A DNA stretch of 64,000 nt from Pyrinomonadaceae bacterium (GCA_014380365.1 JACMJZ010000012.1:465559-529558); one strand, 5' to 3'. Positions 24,282-33,528 are shown, counted from the first letter of the stretch. Translations and numbers: made by a program. The notes: generated by a model not told the origin, from the letters alone.

Positions 24282-24341
24282 TTTCATTGTTCCCTTCCCT
24301 TCACCGGCGTTACCTGCGATCCTTGCATCCTTCAAGCGATC

Positions 24342-25151
24342 ATGGATTCCAACCCACTAATACTCGGCCACCGAGGCGCGTCAGCCGTCGCCCCTGAGAA
24401 CACGCTGGCTGCATTCTCCCGCGCCATGCGCGACGGCGCGGACGGGATCGAGTTTGACGTGCGTCTTTCCCGTGACCATGTGCCGGTGGTTATTCATGAC
24501 GCAAACCTTAGGCGAACGGGATTGGTAGATAAACTGGTGCGCGAGTTGACCGCTGAGGAGTTACAACGAATCGATGTGGGTCGTTGGCTTGCGAACCGGT
24601 CCAGGTACACCTCGCCCACCGCGCCGAGCGCTGAGAGTCTTGGAAACGCTGACGAAAAACTGCCAGCCTTCACTGAGGTTTTGGAATTGTTTGGCGGGAA
24701 TCAGGGTGTGCTGTATGTCGAGATGAAGTGCGAGCCGCGGGAAGGTGCTGCCCTCGCGGCTGAAGTAGTTCGGCTCACCGACGAATGGGGCATGAAGAAT
24801 AGAGTTGTCGTCGAAAGCTTCGACCTCGCCGCCATAACCGAAGTAAAAAGAATTGACGCGAACATTCGCACCGCGGCACTTTTCGAACCTAAACTCTCTC
24901 ATCCAATTTCGACATTTCGCCGGCTCCGAATGATCGAACGTGCCAAACAGTGTGGCGCAGATGAGATCGCGCTTCATCACACTCTGGCGAATCCGGGCCT
25001 GATCGAGAAAGCCAAAGCGCAGGGATTCGAGGTAGTCGTCTGGACCGTAGACGATGCAAAGTGGATCCGCCACGCTCGCTCGCTGGGCATTAAGGCCCTC
25101 ATCGCCAACAATCCCGCCGCGATGGTGCGCGACAGAAATGAATTAAGCTGA
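24342..25151 (+). CDS. Glycerophosphodiester phosphodiesterase
   Basis: A 269-residue GDPD-family TIM barrel that hydrolyses glycerophosphodiesters from phospholipids to glycerol-3-phosphate and an alcohol. Motifs: LILGHRGASAVAPENTLAAF with catalytic HR..EN, GIEFDVRLSRDHVPVVIHD with metal-binding Glu, Asp and the catalytic His, VLYVEMKCEP with the third acidic ligand, and WTVDDAKWIRHARSLGIKAL at the end. No signal peptide, so cytoplasmic. ATG 24342 gives the family start MDSNPLILGHRG. The inositol-phosphate synthase gene follows after 97 bases; both may serve phospholipid head-group metabolism. Confidence 0.9.
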   Translation: MDSNPLILGHRGASAVAPENTLAAFSRAMRDGADGIEFDVRLSRDHVPVVIHDANLRRTGLVDKLVRELTAEELQRIDVGRWLANRSRYTSPTAPSAESLGNADEKLPAFTEVLELFGGNQGVLYVEMKCEPREGAALAAEVVRLTDEWGMKNRVVVESFDLAAITEVKRIDANIRTAALFEPKLSHPISTFRRLRMIERAKQCGADEIALHHTLANPGLIEKAKAQGFEVVVWTVDDAKWIRHARSLGIKALIANNPAAMVRDRNELS

Positions 25152-25248
25152 ACCGCTTGAACGTCCCTCCAAAATGGCTCCAGATGACAGCAACCGTCCG
25201 CATCTGTATCATTCGCAGCACAACTCGTTGGACAGGAGAATAGATTAA

Positions 25249-26568
25249 ATGGCAGTTAGACAAGGCGCCGACATTATTGAGCCAAAAGGCAGACTGGGAG
25301 TGCTCCTGGTTGGACTCGGCGCAGTTAGCACAACTTTCATCGCGGGCGTTGAAGCCGTAAAGAAAGGTATAGGCGAGCCGATTGGGAGTCTCACGCAGAT
25401 GGGAACCATCCGCCTCGGCAAGCGCACCGACAATAAAGTTCCTTTGATCAAGGACTTCATGCCCCTGGCAAAGCTCGAGGATCTGGTGTTTGGCGCCTGG
25501 GATATTTTTGAAGACTCAGCCTACGAAGCAGCGATGCACGCGGGCGTGCTAGAGAAAGATTTGCTGAAACAACTAAAGGCGCCACTGCAGCGGATCAAGC
25601 CAATGAAGGCCGTCTTCGATCAAAACTATGTAAAGCGTCTGAACGGAACTAACGTCAAGACCGGCGCTAACAAGTTGAAGCTGGCCCAACAGCTCATCGC
25701 CGAAATCGCGGAATGGAAGAAGAAGAACCGCTGCACCCGGCTGGTAATGATTTGGGCAGCCTCGACCGAGATATTTCTCAAGCCTCACGCGGTACACAAA
25801 ACGCTTGAATCGTTTGAGCAGGCGATGCGCGACAATCACAAGTCGATCGCGCCGTCGATGATTTATGCCTACGCCGCGCTGAAGTCGGGAATTCCGTTTG
25901 CCAATGGCGCACCGAATCTCACGGTCGATGTGCCTGCGCTCAGAGTGTTGGCAGAACAAAAGGGACTGGCTATTTGCGGTAAGGATTTCAAGACCGGGCA
26001 GACCCTGATGAAAACGATTATCGCGCCGGGACTGAAGGCGCGCATGCTCGGGTTGAATGGCTGGTACTCAACCAACATTCTCGGCAATCGCGATGGCGAA
26101 GTGTTGGACGATCCTGAGTCTTTCAAGACGAAGGAAGAATCGAAGCTTTCGGTACTCGAATATATTCTTCAGCCGGATGTTTACCCGCAACTCTACAAGG
26201 ACTTCTCCCACGTAGTTCGCATTAACTACTACCCCCCACGCGGCGACAACAAAGAGGGCTGGGACAATATTGATATCTTTGGCTGGCTCGGCTATCCCAT
26301 GCAGATCAAGATCGACTTTCTCTGTCGTGACTCAATCCTGGCAGCGCCAATCGTTCTGGATCTCGCTCTGTTCCTGGATCTCGCGCAGCGCGCCGGCATG
26401 AGAGGTATCCAGGAATGGCTGTCCTTCTATTTCAAATCGCCGCAGACGGCACCCGGCCTTTATCCCGAACATGATGTTTTCATCCAACTGATGAAACTCA
26501 AAAATACCCTGCGATATCTGGGCGGCCAGGAGTTGATTACGCACCTGGGCCTCGAATACTACGACTGA
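25249..26568 (+). CDS. ino1: Inositol-1-phosphate (myo-inositol-3-phosphate) synthase
   Basis: A 439-residue NAD-dependent enzyme converting glucose-6-phosphate to inositol phosphate. Recognisable features: RLGVLLVGLGAVSTTFIAGV (NAD-binding start), SLTQMGTIRLGKRTDNKVPL, FGAWDIFEDSAYEAA, then CGKDFKTGQTLMKTIIAPGL and NGWYSTNILGNRDGEVLDDP with conserved catalytic lysine region. AGGAGA lies upstream of the ATG. Inositol could feed phosphatidylinositol-type lipids or compatible solutes; the preceding phosphodiesterase gene hints at lipid turnover. A REP palindrome follows the stop directly. Confidence 0.93.
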   Translation: MAVRQGADIIEPKGRLGVLLVGLGAVSTTFIAGVEAVKKGIGEPIGSLTQMGTIRLGKRTDNKVPLIKDFMPLAKLEDLVFGAWDIFEDSAYEAAMHAGVLEKDLLKQLKAPLQRIKPMKAVFDQNYVKRLNGTNVKTGANKLKLAQQLIAEIAEWKKKNRCTRLVMIWAASTEIFLKPHAVHKTLESFEQAMRDNHKSIAPSMIYAYAALKSGIPFANGAPNLTVDVPALRVLAEQKGLAICGKDFKTGQTLMKTIIAPGLKARMLGLNGWYSTNILGNRDGEVLDDPESFKTKEESKLSVLEYILQPDVYPQLYKDFSHVVRINYYPPRGDNKEGWDNIDIFGWLGYPMQIKIDFLCRDSILAAPIVLDLALFLDLAQRAGMRGIQEWLSFYFKSPQTAPGLYPEHDVFIQLMKLKNTLRYLGGQELITHLGLEYYD

Positions 26569-26658
26569 GTCGGAACCGCCTGCGTAAGCGATCGGGTCGT
26601 CGTTTCATCTCATTGAGTCGGCTTGCAATTGCCTACCCGCTAACGCGTTGGTTCTGAC
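26569..26658. repeat. REP-type palindrome (cggaaccgcc, third copy)
   Basis: gtcggaaccgcctgcgtaag ... cccgctaacgcgttggttctgac forms a long imperfect hairpin. It is related to the copies at 3079-3142 and 20840-20887 and abuts the ino1 stop. The 480-base gap 26569-27049 contains this element, an unremarkable stretch to about 26830, and then the promoter and leader of the AAA+ gene. Confidence 0.7.
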
Positions 26659-26839
26659 ATTCGTGAAACCTTTTGGTGGTCGCCCGCGCCAAAAGGTGCA
26701 CTCGAATTCAAGTTATCCAATTCACACCCACCCGCACAAACACTTATTGGCACTCCAAAGCTGACATCGGTTGTCACCGCAAAAATCGTAACATTTTCTC
26801 AAGCGCGACCTCGTTTCTATTCCTCCGCAATATTTTGTG

Positions 26840-26868
26840 ATGACAAACCGGGTCGTGTCGTATATATA
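26840..26868 (+). promoter_or_regulatory. Predicted sigma-70-like promoter of the AAA+ ATPase gene
   Basis: ATGACA (26840-26845), 17 bases, TATATA (26863-26868) within an A/T-rich patch that stands out from the surroundings. It predicts a start near 26875, leaving a ~175-base leader before the ATG at 27050. Confidence 0.5.
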
Positions 26869-26875
26869 GCATCAG

Positions 26876-27049
26876 TCACATTTAGGCGAGCTGGAGCTCT
26901 GACCGGTAAGAGCGAACCCAGCTTGAGAGCGACACATCTATCAGATAGCGGATCGTCCTTTGCAACGCGCAGGCTGGCCAATAGCGGCCGAGCCAGAAGA
27001 GAGCGGGTCGAGCAGGTAGGAAGCTCTCACGCATGCGAGGAGGACCAGC
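26876..27049 (+). other. Long structured 5' leader of the AAA+ ATPase gene
   Basis: This ~174-base untranslated stretch contains several possible stems: ggctggcc with ggccgagcc (26970-26994), and gagagc with gctctc near 27000-27030, just before the ribosome-binding site gaggaggacc. No known riboswitch class is recognised. A cis-acting RNA thermometer or attenuator for a chaperone-like gene is possible but unproven. Confidence 0.35.
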
Positions 27050-28264
27050 ATGATTACGGAAATGGAAATAGAGAAACTAAACGAAACCATGGGAACAGTT
27101 TTCCTCGATCCTGATCAGAAGAGTCCTCGCGCCCAAGACTTCGAGGAGCGGCTTTCCGCTCGCATCGTGGGACAGGAGCGCGCCGTGCGCCGCATGAGCG
27201 GCCTCTACCAGATATTTCTCGCCGGCATGAACCCGCTAAACCGGCCTATCGGCACCATGTTGTTTCTCGGGCCAACCGGTTCGGGAAAAACCCGGGTGAT
27301 CGAAGCCGCAGCGGAAGTGTTGTATGGCGACCCGAACGCGATCGTGAAGATCGACTGCGCCGAGTTTCAGCATTCGCATGAAATCGCGAAACTGATCGGC
27401 TCGCCTCCGGGATATCTCGGCCATCGCGAGACCGCTCCGATGCTGACGCAGGAGAATCTCGACCGCATGCACACCGACGATGTGAAGCTGTCTTTGATTC
27501 TCTTCGACGAGATCGAGAAAGCGTCGGATAGTCTGTGGCAGCTACTCTTGGGCATCCTTGATAAGGCAACGCTGACTCTGGGTGACAACCGCCGCGTCGA
27601 TTTCTCGCGCTGCATGGTCGTGATGACGTCAAACCTCGGCGCCCGGGAAATGTCAGAATTGATTTCCGGAGGCATTGGGTTTCATTCAGGTAAAGCCGCG
27701 AAGAATCCCAACGACACCGAAGTTGATCAGAAGATTTACCGGACTGCGGTTGAGTCAGCGCGCCGGAAGTTTTCACCGGAATTCATGAACCGTATTGACA
27801 AGGTGGTTGTATTCCGGTCGTTGAAGGAACATCACCTGCGAAAGATTCTGGATCTCGAGCTCCAGGCAGTTCAGGATCGGATTATGCAATCAGCCGGAAC
27901 GAAGTTTGTCTTTCAATGTTCCGACACTGCCAAAGACACGCTCTTGAAGGAAGGTCTGGATCTTAAATACGGTGCGCGGCATCTAAAGCGCTCGGTGGAA
28001 CGTTTTCTCGTTTACCCACTTTCGAATCTTGTCGCGACCAATCAGATTGGCCTCGGCGACCTGGTGCATGTCGATCTGGATGAGTACACCCACAAGCTGA
28101 TCTTCTCGAAGAGTTCGGGCGGTGCGCTGATTCATGATATGCCGGCGCCCGTGGAAGAGCCGCAAGCGCTTGAGACACTCTCTGGAGGAGTTGGCTTGCC
28201 GATTCCACAAGCTACCAAAGCCGCTAAGAAGGGGCAGAGCCGTGGAGAGAAAACGGAGAGTTAA
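27050..28264 (+). CDS. Single-module AAA+ ATPase related to ClpB/ClpA D2
   Basis: A 404-residue protein made of one Clp-type AAA+ module: Walker A in FLGPTGSGKTRVIEAAA (about residue 70), the substrate pore-like segment PPGYLGHRETAPMLTQ, Walker B in LSLILFDEIEKA, sensor 1 VVMTSNLGAREMSEL, arginine-finger region FSPEFMNRIDKVVVF, and a C-terminal ClpB D2-small domain with the sensor-2 element YGARHLKRSVERF. It lacks the N domain, D1 and the coiled-coil M domain of ClpB, and lacks the ClpX zinc domain. Probably an unfoldase or disaggregase; partner unknown. GAGGAGG is ideal, and a strong terminator follows. Confidence 0.88.
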   Translation: MITEMEIEKLNETMGTVFLDPDQKSPRAQDFEERLSARIVGQERAVRRMSGLYQIFLAGMNPLNRPIGTMLFLGPTGSGKTRVIEAAAEVLYGDPNAIVKIDCAEFQHSHEIAKLIGSPPGYLGHRETAPMLTQENLDRMHTDDVKLSLILFDEIEKASDSLWQLLLGILDKATLTLGDNRRVDFSRCMVVMTSNLGAREMSELISGGIGFHSGKAAKNPNDTEVDQKIYRTAVESARRKFSPEFMNRIDKVVVFRSLKEHHLRKILDLELQAVQDRIMQSAGTKFVFQCSDTAKDTLLKEGLDLKYGARHLKRSVERFLVYPLSNLVATNQIGLGDLVHVDLDEYTHKLIFSKSSGGALIHDMPAPVEEPQALETLSGGVGLPIPQATKAAKKGQSRGEKTES

Positions 28265-28291
28265 GTACAGCTTGTTTGCCTAGAATGAGTA

Positions 28292-28328
28292 GCGCCGGCC
28301 ACTTGATCGTGGTCGGCGCTTTTCTTTT
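28292..28328 (+). terminator. Rho-independent terminator
   Basis: A strong stem gcgccggccac/gtggtcggcgc with loop ttgatc is followed directly by ttttctttt. It lies 28 bases beyond the AAA+ ATPase stop. Confidence 0.88.
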
Positions 28329-28359
28329 GGAGTATAGCTTGCGAATTCACGAACCGTTG

Positions 28360-29211
28360 TTAACTCTTCAACTTCAGAATCGCTTGAATAGCCTCATGAG
28401 CTGCCTTGGAAAGGTATGGGTCGGGTGCGGTGACTGCCAAGCGAAGAGCGGGAATCGATGAAGGGTCGCCAATCAGGCCCAGTGCACCCGCTGATTCTCG
28501 TCTGACGTCATCCTCAGTCTTCTCATTTTGAAGCGCGGCAATTAGAGCCGGCACGGCATCCCGGTTACCTATTTGGCCAAGCGAGTGCGCCGCCGCTCGT
28601 AGAACGAATGGATTCTGCTCTTTCTTGCTTTTCGAGTTCTTTTTGGAGCCAGTCAACACCACTTGCGAGCTTAGCACCGCGGCTAAAGTAGATACTGCCG
28701 ATGCATCAGCAATGTCACCCAGCGCAACGGCCGCCGCGCCTCTTACGCCGTCTTGCTTGTCCGTAAGGAGCCTTTCAATCAAAGACGCAACCGCACTACG
28801 ACTGCGAGTCTTACCCAGCGCGTAAGCCGCCTCTCGCCTGACAAATTCATCTTTATCACTCAAGAGCGGGATGAGATTCGCCGCGCTCTCCTCGTCCGGC
28901 AAATCGAGAATCGACGAGGCGGCCGTGGCGCGAACGCTCGGCGATGGATCCTTCAGCGCCGATACAGCGACACGAGCGGCGTCAGGGTGATGCATTGCTC
29001 CCAACTGCGACACCGCATCGCGTCGTTCTTCTTCTTCGACAGAGCTTAAGCGCGCGCGCTGCCGTTCGATTTTTAACTGTACCGGGGTTAACGCGGCTGA
29101 AGAATCCTGGCTGACACCTGCAACAGCGTCTGTCGCGCAGATTGCAATAAAAACCACCATCAGTGTCGCAGCAAACCAGGCCGTGGGTTGTTGGTCTTTA
29201 TGTGTTCGCAT
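28360..29211 (-). CDS. Secreted HEAT-repeat protein
   Basis: A 283-residue protein with a signal peptide or anchor (TAWFAATLMVVFIAICATDA) followed by about six HEAT-like/PBS-lyase-type repeats, for example VSQLGAMHHPDAARVAVSAL, EFVRREAAYALGKTRSRSAV, QDGVRGAAAVALGDIADASA and FVLRAAAHSLGQIGNRDAVP. A Lys/Ser-rich insert (SKKNSKSKKEQ) interrupts the fourth. HEAT repeats form protein-binding solenoids; the partner is unknown. ATG 29211 avoids overlap with the J-domain gene upstream, with which it is probably cotranscribed. Confidence 0.8.
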   Translation of the reverse strand: MRTHKDQQPTAWFAATLMVVFIAICATDAVAGVSQDSSAALTPVQLKIERQRARLSSVEEEERRDAVSQLGAMHHPDAARVAVSALKDPSPSVRATAASSILDLPDEESAANLIPLLSDKDEFVRREAAYALGKTRSRSAVASLIERLLTDKQDGVRGAAAVALGDIADASAVSTLAAVLSSQVVLTGSKKNSKSKKEQNPFVLRAAAHSLGQIGNRDAVPALIAALQNEKTEDDVRRESAGALGLIGDPSSIPALRLAVTAPDPYLSKAAHEAIQAILKLKS

Positions 29212-29236
29212 TCGTTTTTGATGATGCGGCGAGAAC

Positions 29237-30070
29237 TCAATCCATGCGCGAAGCAAGCGAGTGCAATCCGTCGACAATTAGAACTGCAATGGGAGGATAT
29301 ATAACCAGATCAGGAATCAGTAGCACCGTTGACAGCGAAAAAAACATATTCGACTGCCCCAGCCCGGCACGCTGACGAAACAGCATTGATAAGCCATCGA
29401 AGAATTCCTGCGCATGCCAGCCGATGAAAATACCAGCGCCTACACTCAGCGCGTACCCAACCAACAAGAAAGTATAAGCGGAGAATCGTGTGTATGGTTG
29501 TTCAGGCTTTTCATCGTCAGGATTTCGAACTGCAGCCCGCCGATATGTGTAATGTTGGAGGTATTCCCGTAGTCTGGTAGCCAGGTGCCAAACTCCGATA
29601 ACAAAGAGAGTAAGCACTATTGCGCGACCGGCATAGTTAAAGTGGCTCCAAAAGTGGGGCCTAATCATTGCGACAAAAAACGTGGAGAGGAAGAGCGCGA
29701 CAATGGTAAATACAGCGCGCTGACGTTTGCGCGTTTCTTGCCGGTCCCGCTCTAGCACTTCATCGACCACACGATCCCAACGAGCCTGCATGGCGAGGTC
29801 TCGCGCTCTGCGCGCATAGGCGTTGTTTGAACGAAGGATTGACTCCCCGGCGCTCGAGACCGCGGTGAGTTGATGATCGTAGTAGGCGCGCTCCTGTGGA
29901 TCGATGAGGACGCGATAGGCCTTTGAGAGCAGATCGAATTCACGAGCAGCTCCTTCTGAACCACCATTGAGGTCCGGGTGACGCAACCTAGCAAGCTTGC
30001 GGTAGGCCGACTTCACCTCAGACTTCGACGCCGTTCGTCTTACTCCCAGAACTTTGTAGTAATCAGTCAC
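29237..30070 (-). CDS. Membrane-anchored J-domain protein
   Basis: A 277-residue protein beginning with a complete J domain ([23 protein letters not shown] in [29 protein letters not shown]), so it can stimulate an Hsp70 (DnaK). After a charged linker (residues about 80-120) there are three to four predicted membrane helices ([76 protein letters not shown]). It lacks the Gly/Phe and zinc regions of DnaJ. Translation appears to start at GTG 30070. It probably recruits DnaK to the inner membrane. Confidence 0.85.
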   Translation of the reverse strand: MTDYYKVLGVRRTASKSEVKSAYRKLARLRHPDLNGGSEGAAREFDLLSKAYRVLIDPQERAYYDHQLTAVSSAGESILRSNNAYARRARDLAMQARWDRVVDEVLERDRQETRKRQRAVFTIVALFLSTFFVAMIRPHFWSHFNYAGRAIVLTLFVIGVWHLATRLREYLQHYTYRRAAVRNPDDEKPEQPYTRFSAYTFLLVGYALSVGAGIFIGWHAQEFFDGLSMLFRQRAGLGQSNMFFSLSTVLLIPDLVIYPPIAVLIVDGLHSLASRMD

Positions 30071-30271
30071 CGCGTTTCGTGACTCCCATCAGGAAAGGGT
30101 TAACCGTTAGGTCGCTGCCGACTTGCCGGAATTATATCACTTTTGCGATTAGCGGGAAGGTGTGACTCTGATGTGGCGGACGTCTCCTGGGGCACCTAAT
30201 GTGTGGGCATTTGGAAGGCGCCCGGATCCATCAGAGTGGGCGGATCGTTTTGTCAGCTTAACTTCGCTCTT

Positions 30272-31789
30272 TCATGAACCGCCATCGCACTTGAGTGCGG
30301 CGCGGGTAACAATTCGGATCAACGTACGAACCGCAACTCCAGTGGGTCCCTTCGATCGGTAGGGCTTTGCCTCATCGCCCCAGGCAGTACCCGCAATATC
30401 GAGGTGCGCCCATGAAACGCCGTCGGCGAACTCTTTAAGAAATGCAGCAGCGGTGATAGTGCCCGCACGGCGTCCGCCCACATTCTTTATGTCCGCAATG
30501 TCCGACTTGATTTGCTTGGAGTATTCCTTATCAAGCGGTAACTGCCAAAACTTTTCTCCAGCCTCTTTTCCGGCAGCGATCAACTCATCAATCAGCTCTT
30601 GATCGGTCCCGAGTACGGCCGTATTCACATCACCCAAGGCGACTGAAACCGCGCCGGTCAGCGTGGCCATGTCGATGATTTTTGTGGCGCCGAGCTTCTT
30701 CGCATAGGCAATAGCGTCAGCGAGAATCAACCTGCCCTCGGCATCCGTATTGATGACCTCGATGGTCTTTCCAGTCATCGCTCTTACCACATCGCCGGGT
30801 TTCGTGGCCTTGCCCGAGGGGAGATTCTCAGTACAGGGTATGACCCCCAGAACCGGTATGGAAGGCTTCAACTGTCCGATAGCACGCATAGCTCCAATCA
30901 CCGTCGCGCCGCCGGTCATGTCATACTTCATCAATTCCATACTCTCACCCGGCTTGAGCGAAATTCCTCCCGAGTCAAACGTAACGCCCTTGCCGACAAA
31001 CGCGAGCAACCCATTCTTCGCCTCGTCCGCGTTAGGCGGCGTGTACTTCAAGACGATCAGCTTCGCGGGCTCTTCTGATCCTCTGGTCACGCTCAACAAC
31101 GAACCCATGCCTTCCTGTTCCATGCGTGCTTCGTCAAGCACGTCGATGCTGAGGTTGAATTCAGTCGCCACCTCGCGCGCGCGTTCAGCCATAATCGTCG
31201 GCGTCATGTATGCACCCGGTTCGTTCGCCAGGTCACGCGTGACGTTCACAGATTCGCCGATGATCCGTCCGCGCTCGACTCCACGTTTGAGGTCGCCCTC
31301 ATCCGCTCCGTCTATCACCACTACGAGGCGTTCGATCTCTCGCTCTTCCTTATCGGCGGTTCGATACTTGTCGAGTTCAAATAACGCCAGAAAGGAACCC
31401 TCAACCACAGCTGCGGAAACTTCGTCGGCTTTCCCTTCCAGTCTCGACACGATAGCAATCGACTTAACGCTCTTTCCACGTAACGCTCGCACGGCGGTGC
31501 CGGCCATTTGCGAAGCTTGCGCCGCAGTGTATTCTTCACGCTCGCCTACACCCACCAGCAATATCCGTTGCGCTTTGATTTCACTGTTACCAACCAAATG
31601 AAGATAAACCGTTTCAGCTTCCTTACCCTTCAACTCTTCAGACTCAATCACCGACTTAACCACGCCGCCTGTGACCTTATCGAGATCCATCAGAAAGCCG
31701 TCATCAGCCTTCTCGTCTTTGAAGACCGCGATTGCCAGCGCCTGAACGCCAATATCCAGATAACTGCCATTTGAACCTTCAACATGCAT
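30272..31789 (-). CDS. pepA: Leucyl aminopeptidase (M17)
   Basis: A 505-residue M17 cytosolic aminopeptidase that removes N-terminal residues from peptides using two metal ions. The catalytic domain has VGKGVTFDSGGISLKPGESM with metal ligands, MKYDMTGGATVIGAMRAI, and the family signature NTDAEGRLILADAIAYA; further motifs are KIIDMATLTGAVSVALGD and GTAWGDEAKPYRSKGPTGVA at the end. The N-terminal ~180 residues are the macro-like domain. It lies upstream of no other gene on its transcript; smpB and gpsA precede it in the same orientation with a 39-base gap to smpB. Confidence 0.94.
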   Translation of the reverse strand: MHVEGSNGSYLDIGVQALAIAVFKDEKADDGFLMDLDKVTGGVVKSVIESEELKGKEAETVYLHLVGNSEIKAQRILLVGVGEREEYTAAQASQMAGTAVRALRGKSVKSIAIVSRLEGKADEVSAAVVEGSFLALFELDKYRTADKEEREIERLVVVIDGADEGDLKRGVERGRIIGESVNVTRDLANEPGAYMTPTIMAERAREVATEFNLSIDVLDEARMEQEGMGSLLSVTRGSEEPAKLIVLKYTPPNADEAKNGLLAFVGKGVTFDSGGISLKPGESMELMKYDMTGGATVIGAMRAIGQLKPSIPVLGVIPCTENLPSGKATKPGDVVRAMTGKTIEVINTDAEGRLILADAIAYAKKLGATKIIDMATLTGAVSVALGDVNTAVLGTDQELIDELIAAGKEAGEKFWQLPLDKEYSKQIKSDIADIKNVGGRRAGTITAAAFLKEFADGVSWAHLDIAGTAWGDEAKPYRSKGPTGVAVRTLIRIVTRAALKCDGGS

Positions 31790-31828
31790 ATTTAACGATT
31801 GCTCCTGCTCGATCTTCGAATGAATTTT

Positions 31829-32296
31829 CTACCGATTTCGCTCTTTGAGTTGCGCGCGCGTCTCGCGATCGACGGTGCGGCGCATTTCAGTTTCCCGCTT
31901 GTCGTACATCTTCTTGCCACGCGCCACCGCCACCTCAATTTTTATCCGGCGGTGCTTCAAATAGACGCGAGTCGCCACCAGCGTCATTCCCTGCTTAACA
32001 GTAGCTTCGCCTAGTTGCTCGATCTCTTTCCTGTGCAACAGCAACTTACGCGTTCGCAGTGGTTCGTGGTTTTCCCGGTTCCCATGAGCATACGGCGAAA
32101 TGTGGGCATTGAACAACCACGCCTCGCCATCCCGGACCGCCACGTAGCCTTCCTTTAGTTGCACGCGACCGTCTAAAACGCTCTTTACTTCGGTGCCGGT
32201 AAGGGCAATCCCAGCCTCGTATTTCTCCAGGATGTGATACTCGTGATACGCGGCCCGGTTTGACGCGAGCAATTTTTCTTCTTTTGCAACAGCCAT
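31829..32296 (-). CDS. smpB: SsrA-binding protein SmpB
   Basis: A 155-residue tmRNA partner for trans-translation. Signatures: AAYHEYHILEKYEAGIALTG, TEVKSVLDGRVQLKEGYVAV, AHISPYAHGNRENHEPLRTR, and the basic C-terminal tail VARGKKMYDKRETEMRRTVD that enters the ribosomal decoding region. The gene lies three bases downstream of gpsA and 39 bases upstream of pepA on the same strand. Length is normal. Confidence 0.96.
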   Translation of the reverse strand: MAVAKEEKLLASNRAAYHEYHILEKYEAGIALTGTEVKSVLDGRVQLKEGYVAVRDGEAWLFNAHISPYAHGNRENHEPLRTRKLLLHRKEIEQLGEATVKQGMTLVATRVYLKHRRIKIEVAVARGKKMYDKRETEMRRTVDRETRAQLKERNR

Positions 32297-32299
32297 TTG

Positions 32300-33340
32300 C
32301 TAGTCTTCGCCGGACACTTCTGCGCCAGCATCATACCAATTTCCTTCGTCTTTCAAAGGCCTGGTCATGAGCGCGTTCGCAGCATCGGCTGCCGGTTTTC
32401 TTTCATAGAGGACGGCATGTACCTCATTCGTGATCGGCATCTCAATGCCCTTGCGCTCCGCGAGCCGCTTCACGGCAAGCGTAGTCTTGACGCCTTCGGC
32501 AATTTCGCTCATCCCGGCTTCGATTTCTTCCAGACCGCGGCCCTTACCCAGTTCCTGCCCCACGAAACGATTGCGGGAAAGATTTCCGTTACACGTAAGC
32601 ACCAAATCACCAAGTCCCGCCAGGCCCATCAAGGTTTCAAGTCTGGCGCCTTCGCTGAGCGCCAGTCGGGTTATCTCGGCAAGCCCGCGAGTGATTAAGG
32701 CGGCGACACTATTTGAACCGAAGCCCAAGCCGCCAACCATTCCCGCGGCAATCGCCATTACGTTTTTGACTGAGCCGCCGAGTTCAGTGCCGATGACGTC
32801 ATCGTTCGTATAGATACGCAGATTCTGAAAACTCAAAGCCGCCTGCACGATGCGAGCGGCCTCAGCATCGTCGCTGCCTGCCACGATCGCCGTCGGATGC
32901 TTTTCAACCACTTCCTTTGCGAACGAAGGTCCGGATAGGCAAACGAACCGCGGCCGTGCCCCACCGGCGGTGACTTCACTTACAACTTCGGAAATTCGTT
33001 TCCCCGTTTCGATCTCTATCCCCTTGGTCGCACTGACGATGATCATCTCCGAGCGCAATGCCGGCGCCAGTGTCTCCAGCAACTCGCGCGTCGCATGAGA
33101 AGGCGCGGCTAGGATGACCAACTCTGCAACCTTCATAGCGTCGGGAATCTCTTGCGTAGCCCGAACGCTATCGGGAAGTTGTGCGCCGACAAGATAACTC
33201 GGATTGCGACGCTCGCGATTGATCGAATCCACCACCATCGCATTGCGAGACCAGATCCGCACATCATGGCCCGCCCGTGCCGCGATGATCGCGAGCGCCG
33301 TGCCCCAGTTACCCGCACCGATTATCGCAATTCGTTTCAT
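32300..33340 (-). CDS. gpsA: NAD(P)-dependent glycerol-3-phosphate dehydrogenase
   Basis: A 346-residue enzyme making sn-glycerol-3-phosphate from dihydroxyacetone phosphate for phospholipid synthesis. It has the Rossmann start RIAIIGAGNWGTALAIIAA, LSGPSFAKEVVEKHPTAIVA, the substrate-binding lysine region LGGSVKNVMAIAAGMVGGLG, and MGLAGLGDLVLTCNGNLSRN. The last ~20 residues are extra. It is followed by smpB with a three-base gap; plsY, the next step in the phospholipid pathway, lies upstream beyond a tandem repeat. Confidence 0.95.
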   Translation of the reverse strand: MKRIAIIGAGNWGTALAIIAARAGHDVRIWSRNAMVVDSINRERRNPSYLVGAQLPDSVRATQEIPDAMKVAELVILAAPSHATRELLETLAPALRSEMIIVSATKGIEIETGKRISEVVSEVTAGGARPRFVCLSGPSFAKEVVEKHPTAIVAGSDDAEAARIVQAALSFQNLRIYTNDDVIGTELGGSVKNVMAIAAGMVGGLGFGSNSVAALITRGLAEITRLALSEGARLETLMGLAGLGDLVLTCNGNLSRNRFVGQELGKGRGLEEIEAGMSEIAEGVKTTLAVKRLAERKGIEMPITNEVHAVLYERKPAADAANALMTRPLKDEGNWYDAGAEVSGED

Positions 33341-33348
33341 CTAAACAC

Positions 33349-33512
33349 GGGAGCGCGGACATCCTGTCCGCAGTTAAGCGCCGTGGCGCTGGGAGCGCAG
33401 TCATCCTCTTCGCAATGAGCCCCGCGGTGCTGGGAGCGCAGGCATCCTGCCTGCAATGAGCCCCGCGGCGCTGGGAGCGCAGGCATCCTGCCTGCAATGA
33501 GCGCGTAGCGCG
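33349..33512. repeat. 41-bp tandem repeat, four copies
   Basis: Units starting gggagcgcaggcatcctgcc occur at 33349, 33391, 33432 and 33473 (period 41-42). Each carries the palindrome gcaggcatcctgcctgc (or a variant) and the linker aatgagccccgcggcgct. It occupies the gap between plsY and gpsA. The unique spacers needed for CRISPR are absent. Confidence 0.85.
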
Positions 33513-33528
33513 AACAACGCCTTCCGCC

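Noticed and set aside
33349..33512. Possible CRISPR-like array
   Set aside because: The repeat period of 41-42 contains no variable spacer; all parts recur in every unit.
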